Positions 1 through 11,506 of a stretch of DNA of 48,582 nt are shown here, in pieces. Below the pieces are notes generated by a model that saw only the letters and a list, made by a program, of their open reading frames with translations, was not told the origin of the DNA and did no database searches. The stretch is taken from positions 1 through 48,582 of the forward strand of contig JBBBWG010030599.1 of assembly GCA_037176905.1 (NCBI GenBank), written 5' to 3'. The position numbers and the translations under genes were made by a program. The stretch's first letter is position 1. Each line of letters opens with the position of its first letter. Source of the stretch: Azolla pinnata. Taxonomy: Eukaryota > Streptophyta > Polypodiopsida > Salviniales > Salviniaceae.

Positions 1-421
1 TCAGAGCGAAGCCTAGAGTTGTGCCAGTGGCGTCCAATCACGATCCTTAACACGACATACAAGATACTCGCTAAAGTCCTAGCTCGGTGGCTAGCAGGCT
101 TCTTACCGGACGGACATCATACATGACAATCAAACTGGGTTTGTCAAGAATAGGTGTATCTTTGATAATGTGTTGCTTCTTTGGGAAGCTATGGCATTGG
201 CCGGTCACTCTGTATCGAGCTCGACTATTCTGATGTTAGACTTTGAGAAGGCCTATGACAGGGTGTTATGGCCCTTTTTGGAAAATGCGATGAGAGCTTT
301 GGGCATACCTCAAAAATGGAGGAGTTGCACTTTTGCATTCTATCGGACGGCCACGAGTAGCGTTGTCGCGAAATTACGACAAATATGCGTGAACGTCAAG
401 GCAGGACCCTGGGGCCTCTAA
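1..421 (+). mobile_element. LINE reverse transcriptase, N-terminal fragment
   Basis: This is the upstream part of a non-LTR (LINE) reverse transcriptase. Bases 170-421 read in one frame and contain the motif LDFEKAYDRVLW, the conserved fingers/palm segment holding the first catalytic Asp of plant LINE polymerases, followed by LGIPQKW. The sequence before 170 also reads like RT but with frame breaks (for example the ARWLAG and DNQTGFV-like stretch near 85-145). The reading ends at a stop at 419-421, where the element is interrupted; polymerase sequence resumes near 2002. The element enters the window from the left, so its 5' end (ORF1, endonuclease) is not visible. It is certainly a dead copy. 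Confidence 0.85.
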
Positions 422-585
422 CCAGAGAATTCCAAATGCCAGGATATTATGGCTGATGAATTAGCTTGAATGTATAAATTTGAAATAGTTTTTTTATTAT
501 AGAGAAGAAATTACAATCAATCCCGAAATTAGAATCAGAAAGGATTGGGGTATAGTGAAAGTATTAGATTAGGGTTTAGAATTCA

Positions 586-1045
586 GAAGACTTGGCTTAG
601 ATCAGAGATTTAGGGTTTGAGTTCAGCAGACTACCCAGATTAGGGTTTCGAATTTAGAAGACTTGGCTTCGATCAAAGATTTAGGGTTTGAGTTCAGTAG
701 ACTACCTAGATTCGGGTTTCGAATTCAGAAGACTTGGCTTCGATCAGAGATTTAGGGTTTGAGTTCAACCGACTACCCAGATTAGGGTTTCGAATTCAGA
801 AGACTTTGCTTCAATCAGAGATTTAGGGTTTGAGTTCAGTAGACTACCTAGATTAGGGTTTCGAATTCAGAAGACTTGGCTTCGATCAGAGATTTAGGGT
901 TTGAGTTCAGCAGACTACCCAGATTAGGGTTTCGAATTCAGAATTCTTGGATTACAAAGCTGAGATTAAGAAATCAGGGTTTCAAGTTAAGCCGATTAGG
1001 GTTTAGAATTCTAAAGACTTGGCTTCGATAAGAGATTTAGGGACT
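586..1045 (+). repeat. 71-bp minisatellite containing TTTAGGG motifs
   Basis: The unit begins GAAGACTTGGCTTCGATCAG and recurs at 586, 657, 728, 799 and 870, exactly 71 bp apart. It then degrades: a shortened copy follows 941 and another partial one lies near 1013. Each unit carries two plant telomere-type motifs, one in GAGATTTAGGGTTTGAG and one in AGATTAGGGTTTCGAA. Copies differ by only a few substitutions, so the array is fairly young. Confidence 0.93.
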
Positions 1046-1171
1046 ACGGCTACGCACCGCACTCGTCCGACTACGAGTACGCTGTCGTAGTGTACACGAT
1101 ACACCCCTTCAAAATAATAAAAATATGAAGATATATATTATATTTATAATTTAACATTAAACATGCATAGG

Positions 1172-1235
1172 GCAAGATTTGAACCCTATACATCCACGTC
1201 ATTAACTTAAGAGTTTTTCACTACACCAATGTCTC
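1172..1235 (-). repeat. tRNA-like element (SINE head candidate)
   Basis: On the minus strand, TTGGTGTAGTGAAAAAC (A-box-like, complement of about 1213-1230) is followed about 30 bases later by GGTTCAAATCTTGC (B-box-like, complement of 1172-1185). This is the order and spacing of the internal RNA polymerase III promoter of a tRNA. No complete cloverleaf is evident, so a tRNA-derived SINE relic is more likely than a functional tRNA. Confidence 0.45.
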
Positions 1236-1399
1236 ATGCATAAAACTCTACTATCATAGAAGCTATTGATGTGTATTTTATACAATCAAAGCATGCATGC
1301 ACGACTAGTGTGCATGAGCACATGCACGACACGTGTGCATGCACGCATGCATGACATGTGTGCATGCACAATTAGCATGCATGCATGCATGCATAGCTT

Positions 1400-1745
1400 C
1401 TCTCACCTATATAAACAAGGCTAGTTGAAGCCCTAACCATCATTTCGTGATCAACTCATGTACTAGAAAATCACCTTATTAATTCAGAAATCATCATCAA
1501 CTCCCCAAACTCTTAATCCAAAAGATCATTATCGACGATCACCAGGAGCTTGTCGAAAACATTTGGAAGATTTATATCGATAAACCCTTCTCAACCCATC
1601 TTGATCTCTCTCTTTCATTCTCTACTTCTCGTAAACGGACCCCAGTGGTCATCGCCCGACTCACGCGAAGATCCGGCGCCGTACGACACGACAACGCGCC
1701 GCCGCACTCGTCCGACTACGACTAGGCGTCGCGAAAAAGCTGCCA
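1400..1745 (+). mobile_element. LTR-like promoter and R-region fragment
   Basis: ACCTATATAAACAAGG near 1408 is a TATA box followed by a pyrimidine-rich, gene-free leader. The segment ends with CGCCCGACTCACG and a TACGACACGACAACGC block (about 1640-1700). Almost the same blocks recur at about 4640-4695 (CACCCGACTCACG, then TACGACACGACAACGC), preceded there by a similar CTTGATCT and CTCTTC stretch. The repeated end suggests one LTR family with at least two copies here. LTR boundaries were not fixed. Confidence 0.45.
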
Positions 1746-2001
1746 CCCGCCTGGAGCGCTACAAAGCACTTCAAAAGACGCAAATGAAAATTATATTTCA
1801 AGGTCGGCTTATATGCTACTTGATCCGAACCGCACCTGCTCATGTGAGACATCTCACTTTTCCGTTTCACTAAGCCTTATATCTTGATTTATCTGTAACT
1901 TTAACCGTACTTACCTGATTAACATGCCGTAAAATACGTTTGGAAGCTCTTGCGGACCTTAATCTCCTCGCATCAAAGTACTAGGCTAACATAAAATTTT
2001 T

Positions 2002-2898
2002 ATGTTTCATATCGTGTGTGAAGAGACGCACGACAACGTGCTGATGGCTGGTTCTAAGGGACCCGCCATCCAACTACAACGCTCAGTGAGACAAGGTTGT
2101 CCCCTAGCCCCATATCTGTATCTTTGTGTAACCGAGACTTTCTCAGCCTACTTACAAGCACCAACCATCGGGCTGCGGGGATTACCCATCCCCAATGCGA
2201 CTGAAGATTTGCTGTTATCTGAATATGCCGACGATACGGTTCTTTTCTTGCAAGGTGATGAGGAGAATTTGCAGCGGGCTGAACATCTTGTCGAGGACTT
2301 TCGTCAGGCAGCTGGTGCCAAGATCAATTGGAATAAAACCCAAGGCCTATGGTTCAGCGAACAAGAGAAACCAAGATGGCAACCCCATGCCGATTTTACG
2401 TGGGTCCTTGAGGGAACGATGTTCAAGTACCTTGGATTTACGATGGGGAGGTCAATCCCCAAGGGAGTGCAATTGGCCCACGTACAAGCCAAAATAAGTA
2501 GGAAGTTGAACCAATGGAGTAGATCTAAATTATCCTTCGCTGGCAGGGTCCTTGTTGCGAACCAAGTGCTGCTCGCTACCATGTGGCACTCAGTCTCATG
2601 CTGGACTATGGACCCTGTAGGTCTGCACGTGATTAAGGCTGCCATCAGGGGGTTTATATGGTCAGGTAAGGACAACCCAAGGGCTGCCGCTAGAGTGTCA
2701 TGGTGTTGGTTAACGCAACCGCGGGCCAAAGGGGGGCTTGGCCTCATAGACCCCTTAATGCAGAGTCGTGCATTGCTGGCTAAAATGGTGGTTCGCTGCC
2801 TCCTGCCAGGTAAGGGGTGCTTGAAGGTGCTACTTCGCAACAGGTTGCAAGTAGGGACTCCCAAGTATAGTAGACCTTGGCCCGACTCCTTGAATTGA
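2002..2898 (+). mobile_element. LINE reverse transcriptase, palm/thumb region
   Basis: A 298-codon open frame carries non-LTR RT motifs in order: RSVRQGCPLAPYLY (residues 28-41), the catalytic YADDT box (residues 75-79, about 2224-2238), the GAKINWNKTQ segment, then the FKYLGFTMG and LSFAGRVLVANQVLLA thumb-region motifs typical of plant LINEs. It is colinear with the fragment at 1-421. The frame closes at 2898 by a stop and reads on in other frames. The catalytic YADD is intact, but the element is broken elsewhere, so no activity is expected. Confidence 0.93.
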
Positions 2899-3577
2899 TG
2901 TTGCACGAGCGGCGTCCCACCAAAGCTGGCTTGCCATCCGGAGGACAGGGTCGCAAACTCCATCTTGCGAGCATGGTGCCATATACGACAACATTTGGTC
3001 AAGCACACCCCGGAGACATTGGCCGAATGGACTAGACAACCACTATTCTAGAATCCTCACGTGCGAACAAGTGACGACATGATGTTAGGGCAACTTAAGG
3101 GCCTAGCATGGGGAAAGCTGGCACAAACAGGCCTCCTATCTATAGACGATTAGAGACGCTTGGCTATTTCAGGAAGAGCCCAAGAAGACCTTTTCCCTCC
3201 CCTCAAGGGAGCTATGAAAATGCGGAGACTGATAGTTGAGTAAGTTGACAGGGTTCCGATGGCGGAGGCGAGAGAACATGCATGGTTCGGTCTCTTTGAC
3301 GAGGCTGGAATGGTCAAGTCGCTAAAGGGTGTGAGTGGATCGGGGAGAGATACAGTTTTTGGGGACAGCCAGAGCAGGGGCTCTTGGCACCCAATCTGAG
3401 TGGTGGCACAGGTTAATAAGATCTGGAAGATAGACCCGGATGTTGCTAAGGTGGAACCCCATTGGAGGTTAAGGGTATACGGCTATCGCCCCCCTTGTCG
3501 ATCTGGATAGGGACCCAGGGGATTTCAGATGGAAGCATGACGATAGACTCCACCACATCTTCGATTACACCACTAAA
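2899..3577 (+). mobile_element. LINE connector region, frame-broken
   Basis: This lies between the polymerase and zf-RVT parts of the LINE and shows no long frame. Short scattered stretches look like the usual plant LINE connector, but stop codons and indels break it. I assign it to the LINE by position only. Confidence 0.6.
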
Positions 3578-3913
3578 TTGGGTCGGACTTTGCAGCTGCA
3601 GCTAGGCAGCCCCCTTCGCAATGGCTGGCGAACATTGGGCATCCCCGATGAGGCGCTCGTTACCTTTTGGAAGGGTCTTTGGCGTCTCCACATGCCTGAA
3701 AAGATCAAGCTCTTTTGGTGGCAGATCGTTTATAATGTGGTGCCCGTTGGCGAATGGCTAGATAAACGTTGCGGCCCGTTAGGCTGCCCACTGTACTCTC
3801 TACCAATTGAGACTCAAAGACATTGTCTGTGGGATTGTCCTCAAGCTCAAAAGATATGGGATAGAGTGACTCGCCTCCTTGCGGCATGTGAAGTTGAAGG
3901 AACAACCTTGTAG
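3578..3913 (+). mobile_element. LINE C-terminal zf-RVT domain
   Basis: A 111-codon frame contains FWKGLWRLHMPEKIKLFWWQ and later ETQRHCLWDCPQAQKIWDRV. This is the zf-RVT (reverse-transcriptase zinc-binding) signature found at the C-terminus of plant LINE ORF2 proteins. The order and orientation agree with the polymerase pieces upstream. A stop at 3911-3913 ends it, and related coding sequence continues in other frames to about 4140. Confidence 0.9.
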
Positions 3914-4512
3914 AGCGCTGCGGCATGGATTGATCACTCTGTCGAAGGGTGGATGGACGTCGTCAATGCAGATAGTTGGTGCTATGTATGCACAAGAAAC
4001 AATATCGTCAAGATCCGTTTTAAAAGAGGCTTGCAGCCCGCATCCCTTAGGTTTCCAGAAATCTGGATGTTGATCGCAGGTTTCACCTTGTGGTATATAT
4101 GGAAAGCGCGTTGCAACCACTCCAACGACGTGGGCAACTAGAAGAGGTTTGCAACCACTCCAACGACGTGGTCACTGCCCGTCTGCGCTTTTGGCAAAAA
4201 TGGCGGAACACACCTATGGTGATGCAAGGCGGGAGTGGCCCGAGGTGGAACTACTAGCCCCCACGTTGGTTGTTTCCTACTCACCTGCCACCCTCTCTTC
4301 GATGTAGGCCCCAAGAGCCGACTCGTACTAGGCAACATTGAAGGGCTTCTTACATTAAGTTAGCCGCAAGGCAATGTAAGTAAGCTCATCTTCTTTTACT
4401 TGATCGGAAGAAGTCTCCCCAATGTGTGTATAAGTCTCCTTGTAGACTCTCTATGTAATAATCCTTCCTAACTAATGGGAAAGTAGCTTCATTTTAGAAA
4501 AAAAAAAAAAGG
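3914..4512 (+). mobile_element. LINE 3' end with poly-A tail
   Basis: Decayed coding sequence and a 3' UTR-like stretch lead to a run of A at about 4498-4511, just after CTTCATTTTAG. A terminal A-run downstream of zf-RVT is the expected 3' end of a LINE. CAACCACTCCAACGACGTGG occurs twice, at about 4115 and 4152, as a small internal duplication. Confidence 0.75.
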
Positions 4513-4589
4513 TTTGTTTGAAGCCTTGAGGGGGGGAGAATCATTGGGATGGGAATCATGAGGACTAATAAATCAACTACTAAGAAACC

Positions 4590-5830
4590 CTTCTTGATCT
4601 TTCTGTTTGCTTATCTTTTCCTCTTCTCTTGGAGGACCTCATTGGTTATCACCCGACTCACGTTAATATTCGACGTCATACGACACGACAACGCTTGTTC
4701 CACTAGGTAAGATCACGTGAAACTCTTCGACACATATAACCTTAAGTGAGTGGTTGTTATTCAGGTAAACACGCATGCCACTAGAGTTCCTCGTAGTCAC
4801 AGAGCCAACATTTTTGCGGTGTCACATGATGAGTTGTGTCGGTGTCAAGTAGTTACTCGACTGTATCTCTATTGGAAGGCATACATTTGCCATTGTTTAA
4901 TGAAGATGTGAATAATTTTAGAGAATCTATACCATATTGTCCAAGCTCTGGGGCTTGAAGTTGTTGGAGGTGTGGTCTTGGATGTCGACCATATTGTTGT
5001 TAACGTGGTTGTGGTTGATGATTTTGTTCATGACGCTTGGTATGACATTTGCAATCAAGATGACCATTTCAGGTACAATATGTAGAAAACTTTTGTTAGA
5101 ATATTGGTGGGTCATTGGTTGTTTTTGTTTCTCCGAAATGTTGGCCCTTTTAAAGTTTAGGGTTGAGGGTGTTGGAATCATTGGTTGTCGTTACACATAT
5201 TGGGTTGAGGGTGTTGGAATCATTCCGCTTGCATTGTGAGCATCGTTCTGCATAAGTTCTTATTGCTAAATGCGCGCTATAAGGGATTCGACGATGAGGT
5301 TTGCCACCGATTCTTGTATGATAATAAAAGTTTGCCATTAAGTGGGCAATGCCGCTAGGAGAAACATTATTGAAAATTAAATCTAATTGAATTCCTGAGA
5401 GGAAGGCATTATCCAATAGAATCCGCCATTCATCAAGAAATTTGATAATTTCTTAGTTTTTCGAGAGAAAGGCTGTAAGAAGCTGTTTGACTTGGGTGAT
5501 GAGGTCTTCATGATAGTAGATACTTCGAAAGAATGTCCAAACTTCCGTCAATGTGTTGCATCATTAAACCATCTGTAAATGCGGGTCTCCAAGATAAAAC
5601 ATGAGTTCTACTTGCGCTTAAAGATCTTTCGCCATCCATTCAATGATATTTGTCGCCGTGGGTTGAGTTGTGCCGTTCACAGTATTTTAAAGGTTCAGTT
5701 GTTTTAGCATTAGCATCATGCAAGTCGCTCACGTAAGGTAGTTTGGGCGGTAAACTTGTTGAGGTCGTAGTTTCTCATGGCGGTTGGGATGAACAAGGTA
5801 GTGCCATGGGCCGTGGTTGTAAGACTAGTT
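4590..5830 (-). mobile_element. Decayed Ty1/copia element (gag, zinc knuckle, protease trace)
   Basis: Read on the minus strand, three copia landmarks occur in the right order. First is a gag segment with FLDEWRILLDNAFLSGIQLD (about 5440-5375). Second is a broken CCHC zinc knuckle, TYCT-stop-NGHLDCKCH (about 5090-5040). Third is a degraded protease motif, DTDTTHHVTPQKCWLC (about 4850-4800), where an active copia protease has DSGATHHVT. Stops and frame changes occur throughout, and no integrase or RT was recognised here. The LTR-like block at 4590-4700 adjoins it, but whether the two belong to the same element is unproved. Confidence 0.7.
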
Positions 5831-5831
5831 A

Positions 5832-6300
5832 TTGGATTTGATGGACTGGTTATTGAGACTGTGTGTTGATGGAGAAGAACTGAGAGATATTGTAATTAGA
5901 CCATGTGACGAGGTAAAAGTGTCGATTACGGGGCTATCCGATAGTTTTCCCTATCAACTAATGATAAGACACAGACAAGAGAGGAGAAATGAGGAAAGGA
6001 AGGTTAAGGGGGAGGGCCTAGTGCTCTTATACCATGAAACAGTTGTTGAAGCTGGTATTAACTAGAGTTTGATTATAACAAAAAGAACCAACTATTATAA
6101 CTATGGGCACACACACACAGACACACACATATATATGTATATTTTAATTTGTAACTTATGTTTATAATAATATATTGTAATGGTAATGGACCATATTTAT
6201 TATTATTGGACTATATTCACTATATAATGGTAGTAGACTATATTTATTATAATATGTAACTCACACAATTATTACTTAATGTTATATAACTTATTATTCT
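5832..6300. other. AT-rich intergenic DNA with CA/TA microsatellite
   Basis: A 77-codon plus frame at 5832-6065 resembles nothing I know. From 6100 there is a short CA-then-TA repeat (CACACACACAGACACACACATATATATG), followed by AT-rich sequence to 6300. I see no gene. Confidence 0.5.
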
Positions 6301-7026
6301 AGTAGCTTGCAGGGATAGATGATTCTAAGGATGGGAGGCGCTTGTGGTTAGGGATGGCAGCAACATCCGCCTCTTTATCCTCCAACTCCAAGAAGCTGAA
6401 GCCTCTATGAAGCTTGCTCTTTGGCGATTCGAGGATTATGTCCTCACTGTCGAAGGTGTGAATGAGCTTGAAGCCAAGAACACGGTCCAAGAATATTCTG
6501 AAGAATCTAAGGACGAAGGAGAATCTAGAAGATGCAGTAGGAGGATATACCTCTGGAAACTGAGAGAAAATTCAGCCCAATTGCAAGAACCGGGAATAAC
6601 TGAACTTGTGATTGATCACTGTTTGCAATAGAATTCAAAGCAGGAATTAGGATTTATGAAGAAGAAGAAGAAGAAGAAGAAGAAGTAGAGGGATTCAGCA
6701 CTGAGGGAGATCGTTGTTGTCATTCGATTCTCTTGAAGAAGCATCAGAGATGAATCGTGACAATCAAGCCCAACGCCGAGAAGCTTATATCGAGCCGTGT
6801 CATTCCTTGAAAATGCCAGGTGCTTGTTCCAAGCCAATGAGAATTCGTTCATGTTGCTTGATCTGCATCGGGAATCGATTAAAGGAGGACAAGCAGCAGG
6901 AGGAGGAGGAGGAAGCACTTGCCTCCACCAATGGAGATATAGAACTCTGAAGCTTCGCATGCAGTAGTTGCTCGCGTTTTTCTCATTGTCCCTCTCTACC
7001 GCTTTAGAAATTGTACTATAAGGCAT
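6299..7026. other. Unassigned sequence with short open frames
   Basis: Two overlapping frames exist: 6344-6631 on plus (95 codons) and 6562-6299 on minus, the latter with FKLIHTFDSEDIILESPK and FSFLELEDKEADVAA. Neither matches a family I recognise. A GAA run (about 6658-6685) lies inside, followed by a minus frame (7026-6616) that is mostly poly-Phe from that run. The minus reading looks slightly more protein-like and could be an old exon, but nothing confirms it. Confidence 0.3.
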
Positions 7027-7029
7027 TGG

Positions 7030-9990
7030 TTAACATTGAAAGAATTAATTTATATTGATTAGTTGGTATCATGAAACTCTGTTAGGCATAGGCTTAGGCA
7101 TTTTGGCAGGTGATGTGCGGGAGGTCGAAGCACTAATTCATTCCCACTAGACCAATTCTTGTTCCTTGATTTAGTTATACACATCGCCTACTATGCACAC
7201 CGAATTCTGTCAATAAATCTATTTTCCCAAATTTGGACATACTGATCTCATTAGGGTTTGTGCATGTGATGGACTTAGGAATCAATGATATGTTCTGCTT
7301 CATGATTAGGGATTATGCAAGTGATGGAGGAAATAAAAACGATATATGTCAGTTTTATTATTTTTATAAGATTGGGTTTGTGACGATTGTAGTTCAAAGG
7401 GCATGACTAAAGTAAGGAATGACTTCTATTTTGTAAAGAACTTTTTTTGTATTTCATCAAACAAAAAAACCACTCATATTTCAATAAAACAGTTGATTGA
7501 AACATCCCTATTCCGGTTGAATGATAACAAGTATTTGTGACAAAAACTCCAATGAAACCATGATATAATCACAAATCATACACACAAATGAGCCTAGGTA
7601 TAGCTTGAATCACAAAGGGTTTGGTGGTTCCATCAAGCCCTTGACCTTAAAGCAACGTTCGCCAATTAATTTCATAAGTTTAAAAACGTTGTATATATTA
7701 CTTTGGTTCTTAAATTAATTGGTAATAGAAGGCAAAGGGCATTGATTATATAAGGGTCATCTATCACTTCCACTCTTGCTTTCACGTCCAATTCTATGAG
7801 AAACATAGAAATCTAAATGGCATAAAAGCTTAAATGATATAAAATTCCAAAAATTATAGTTTTTGCTTTCATCTATACAAAAAATGTAAATTTATGAGCA
7901 AGTGATGAGAGCAAAAAATTACTTGGACAGTGATGACATAAACAGAGGTATAAATTATAAGTTCCTTGGTATAATTAACTAAGGAATGAACATTGTCACG
8001 GCCGAAGCTCATCGACAACGAGGGACTCGAAAAACACGAACACGACAAGAAGAAAACTAGATAATAACAAGAAGACAAAATATGTATTAGCAGGAGACTT
8101 AAAGTACAGGGTGTCGAAGACTGACGTTTAATCGAAATGATTCAATACTAAGACCAGCTTAGTATGCATGATTGTCACGTGGGTGGCTTTGCTGACTTGC
8201 GATGTCGGGAGACGTCGCAAACCGTTTTTTTAACATTAATATGATAATGTTTTAAAATATTATTAAGTATTAAAATATAATATTTATTGGTCGAAATAAA
8301 GTTAAAGGTAATAAGTTCAAATCTATATATGAACATTTTTGTGTTGGTATTCATGGTAGATATCATCTAACCATTTAATTAGATATTATATTTGAAATGA
8401 GAATCAAGAATAAATCATGAGGGTAGCAATTGATGTGTGGAGAGCTATATTTAAACACTCCCAACTTTAATAAGGGTGGGAGAATGATGTAATTGATTTT
8501 TTTTTTCTTGGCTTTATAAGGCTATTCAATTATTTCAATTCTCTTGTAAGATTCACAAGACTTTTCCTTTTCAATTTCTTATTTCTTAATTGCTTTCACT
8601 TTCTTGTTTTTCTTTCTCCTTCCTTATTCTCTTCATGTAATGATTTGACACTATACGACATTACAACGTTACAACCCTTTACCTTGTGGTATGTTTCTTT
8701 TAAAGAAATTGAAGATTGTGCAAAAGACAAAGGAGTACAATCCCGATCACCTTTGCTTGAATCACCCCCACAAAAGCTATTAAAGAAACATAGGACCTAA
8801 CAAGTTTCGAAAAAACCACAAAAGAAATTACATCATAAGAGAGTGAAAATTTTGAGAGTGATATTTCGAACAAGGACTTCGTAACCCTTGGTGAAGAGTT
8901 ATATTCAAGAGTAATAAAATTAAAACAAAATACAATTTAGCGACAAATTATAAAGTCAAAATTAGTGAAAAAAGGTCACATCCTTACTTTAATGCCAATT
9001 ACTCGTATCAACAGACCTCCAATTGACCCAAATACAAGGCGAGATGATTAAAAATAAGGGAATTGCATAATCTTCATGTTAAGAACGTGAAGAAAAAAAA
9101 TGAAAATCAACCCATATGCAATTGTGGTTCTTTTCCTTGTAATTATCGACCCAACACAATGTTCAGAGGTTTTAGAGTTTGACATTGTTAACCCAAAGAA
9201 ATACAAATATTTTGTAATGGTTGGCTCTCATTTAGCTAAGGCAAGAAGACAATTAATTCGGAAGCACCCAAAAACCTACTTTTTCAAATATACATAATGT
9301 AAAATTTATATTGGGCTGATAGTTGATTAAGCTAAGCATTTAGCATGGGACCACAACAATGACAATAATTACAGGCAAAAGATGTCTTCAATTGAAAGAA
9401 TTAGTTTCTTTTATTTAAATCTTTAAGTCAGATTATACTAAATGGTTTAACTTCATAGCATGTGAATCACTCTTTATATGGAGTCACATGAAATGAAGCA
9501 ACAAAGTCCAACAACTATGTATGAGCAAGTGAATGAGTGATATTAGCCTTAGTATTGGCAATATCATCATCCAAGACCAAAATGCTAACATTATCATTAC
9601 ATTTGACATTTAGTTCCTCTACTTTCAGTGATAATGGTAAACTAATAAGTTATTTAACATGCATATTACCATGGGTTCTACCCTTTTTTTTTTTTCAAGG
9701 CATTACAATTTTTTTTTATATGAGCCTTCTTAAGGTAATAATGACATTTCACAAGTCTTTGCGTAGACTCGCTTTTGCCATATTCATTTTCATGATTGTT
9801 TTTGGTTTGGCTTCTACTACGTTGCTGGTTTTTGTCATAACTAGTATCTCGTACATTTTATGCCTCTCTAACTCGTGAGATAACCATAAATTTCCAACGA
9901 ATTTCCTCACTTAGCAAAGCCCCACGAAAATCGTCCTTTTCTTCCAATTGTTGGGCGGCGGTGGAACTGAGAAGCACGGTTGTCCTCCTA
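7030..9990. other. Intergenic DNA, no gene recognised
   Basis: AT-rich sequence without convincing coding capacity. A 65-codon frame at 9100-9297 starts with a hydrophobic leader (YAIVVLFLVIIDPTQC), but no upstream or downstream exons were seen and I do not call it. One piece, at about 8400-8700, looks like an LTR promoter and has its own entry. Confidence 0.5.
8400..8700 (+). mobile_element. LTR-like promoter segment
   Basis: GCTTTATAAGGC near 8512 is followed by a long C/T-rich leader and then ACACTATACGACATTACAACG near 8650. That last block resembles the TACGACACGACAACGC end of the LTR-like segments near 1690 and 4685. I read it as a third, more diverged relic of that family. No internal domain was recognised next to it. 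Confidence 0.35.
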
Positions 9991-11500
9991 GATCTCAAGG
10001 CTAGGACAACAAGGGAGAAAGAGGAGCGCTTCTGCTTGTGCAGTTACAATAGTCTCTGTATATTGAGCGAAGATGAAGGTTACACTATGGAAGCAGCAGA
10101 AAGCCGCTTGAGTAGAGAGTAGGAACAACAGAGAAGAAGCAGTTGTGCAACCCGTCGAATTGTCTTCTTTCTCTCTCTCTCTCTCGCTCACACTCTCAAA
10201 CTCTCACACCCCTACTAAACCCATACACATAGATAACTTAGTGTAAGACCACCGACGAGTACAAATGAGCCCCTCACGGTTCTGACCAGGAGTTCCAAAC
10301 TGGAAGGAGCCCCTGATGTGCTCCATGCTCCAGCCGCGTTCCATGGAAAACACAAAATCAGTGTCAGGCTCCACGGAGCAAGTTTTGAGATTAGCCCCAA
10401 GTATGGACGCAACAGAGGAATCTGAAGCAAGAATACCAGAATGGCAGTTGTGGTGTCAGCGAAATAATGTGGTTGCATGGAATAACGAGTTCCATTAGTA
10501 TGAATATTATTGAGACTAGCTTTTAGATTAGCTAGCACTGTTTGTAGCCACTAGGTTAGCAAAAACGGACGGTCGCAAACGTTTTGTTCACTTCTTACTG
10601 CGGTGAGCACAATTACGAAGGACACGTAAAAGCAACGCTAGCTTTTTGTTGGAGGCTTGATTGATGCTTTCGTTTAGGAAGGATTTATGTGTATGAATAA
10701 TCTAAGCGCCGCAGGTCCGACAGGAGCTGTGACTGTTTACCAACATTGTAAGAAGCTACAATCACGATTCGCGATGATTATATTTCTCTCTCTCTCCGTA
10801 TATTTTAACTAGAGACAAAACCTATAGTCGAGAGGAAAGTTGTGATTGTGGTCAGAAAAGGAAGATGGGATGTGGGTGGATAGAGATCGTCTCCAACAAG
10901 AAGAAGAAGAAGAAACAGAAGAAGAAGATACGCAGATCAAATCGTCTGTGCCTCTATTGGTGGTCAACAGTCGAGCAGCACAATATCTGGAGGTCTTTAT
11001 CTCCCATAATCATTATTAGTCTACTCTGGGCTGATCTTTTGGCCCCCACCAGCACAACAATGCATCGTCATCATCATCATCATCATCACTACCACCCTCT
11101 GATCTCTTCTCTACATTGACTCCACTATTATGCACATGATGTTTTGGCCATCGGTAGTGGAAAAAAGCCTTGCCAACCAGCAGCTAGACAACATGATTGA
11201 ATATAGCGCTGCAATTGCTATACAACTATATAGAGAATGTACGTGGCAGATCAACTAGCAGTTTCATGGCGATTACTGGAATCAGAAAGGCTCCGCGGAT
11301 ACAGTAGAGCTGAGAAATCAGCGCACTAAGCGAGGGTTTATCCTGTATGAGTGTGTGTGTGTATGTGTGTGTTCACGTTGTATATATGTATATATATGTT
11401 GTATATATGCACGTTTTAGGAGTCTTTTAAGTCTGTTGGATGCTTGTTTTGGCGGTGGTGGGTTGGGAGGAGGGTAGAGATGTGAAGAATGTAGGTAAAT
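9990..11500. other. Intergenic DNA 3' of the GA20ox-like gene
   Basis: No gene is supported. It holds several short simple repeats: CT near 10168-10188, GAA near 10898-10930, CAT near 11067-11087, and TG/TATA near 11345-11400. Open frames at 10215-10538 (minus) and 10865-11119 (plus) are short, low-complexity or unfamiliar. Confidence 0.5.
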
Positions 11501-11506
11501 AATTAA

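Larger units (their letters stand above)
422..1990. other. Non-LINE DNA splitting the LINE copy
   Basis: About 1.6 kb separates the two LINE polymerase pieces and has no LINE coding potential. It contains a 71-bp minisatellite (586-1045), a tRNA-like B-box/A-box pair on the minus strand (1172-1228), a stretch rich in alternating TGCATG (about 1290-1395), and an LTR-like promoter segment with TATATAAA near 1408. The two LINE pieces appear to overlap in the region before the RSVRQGCPLAP motif instead of abutting, so this may be a junction of two LINE copies, not a clean insertion. I did not find a convincing target-site duplication. Confidence 0.6.

Noticed and set aside
586..1045. CRISPR-like array
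   Set aside because: The repeat units abut with no unique spacers, and this is plant nuclear DNA; it is a minisatellite.
9100..9297. 65-codon frame with a secretory-like leader
   Set aside because: Too short, AT-rich and without homology, promoter or additional exons that I can see.
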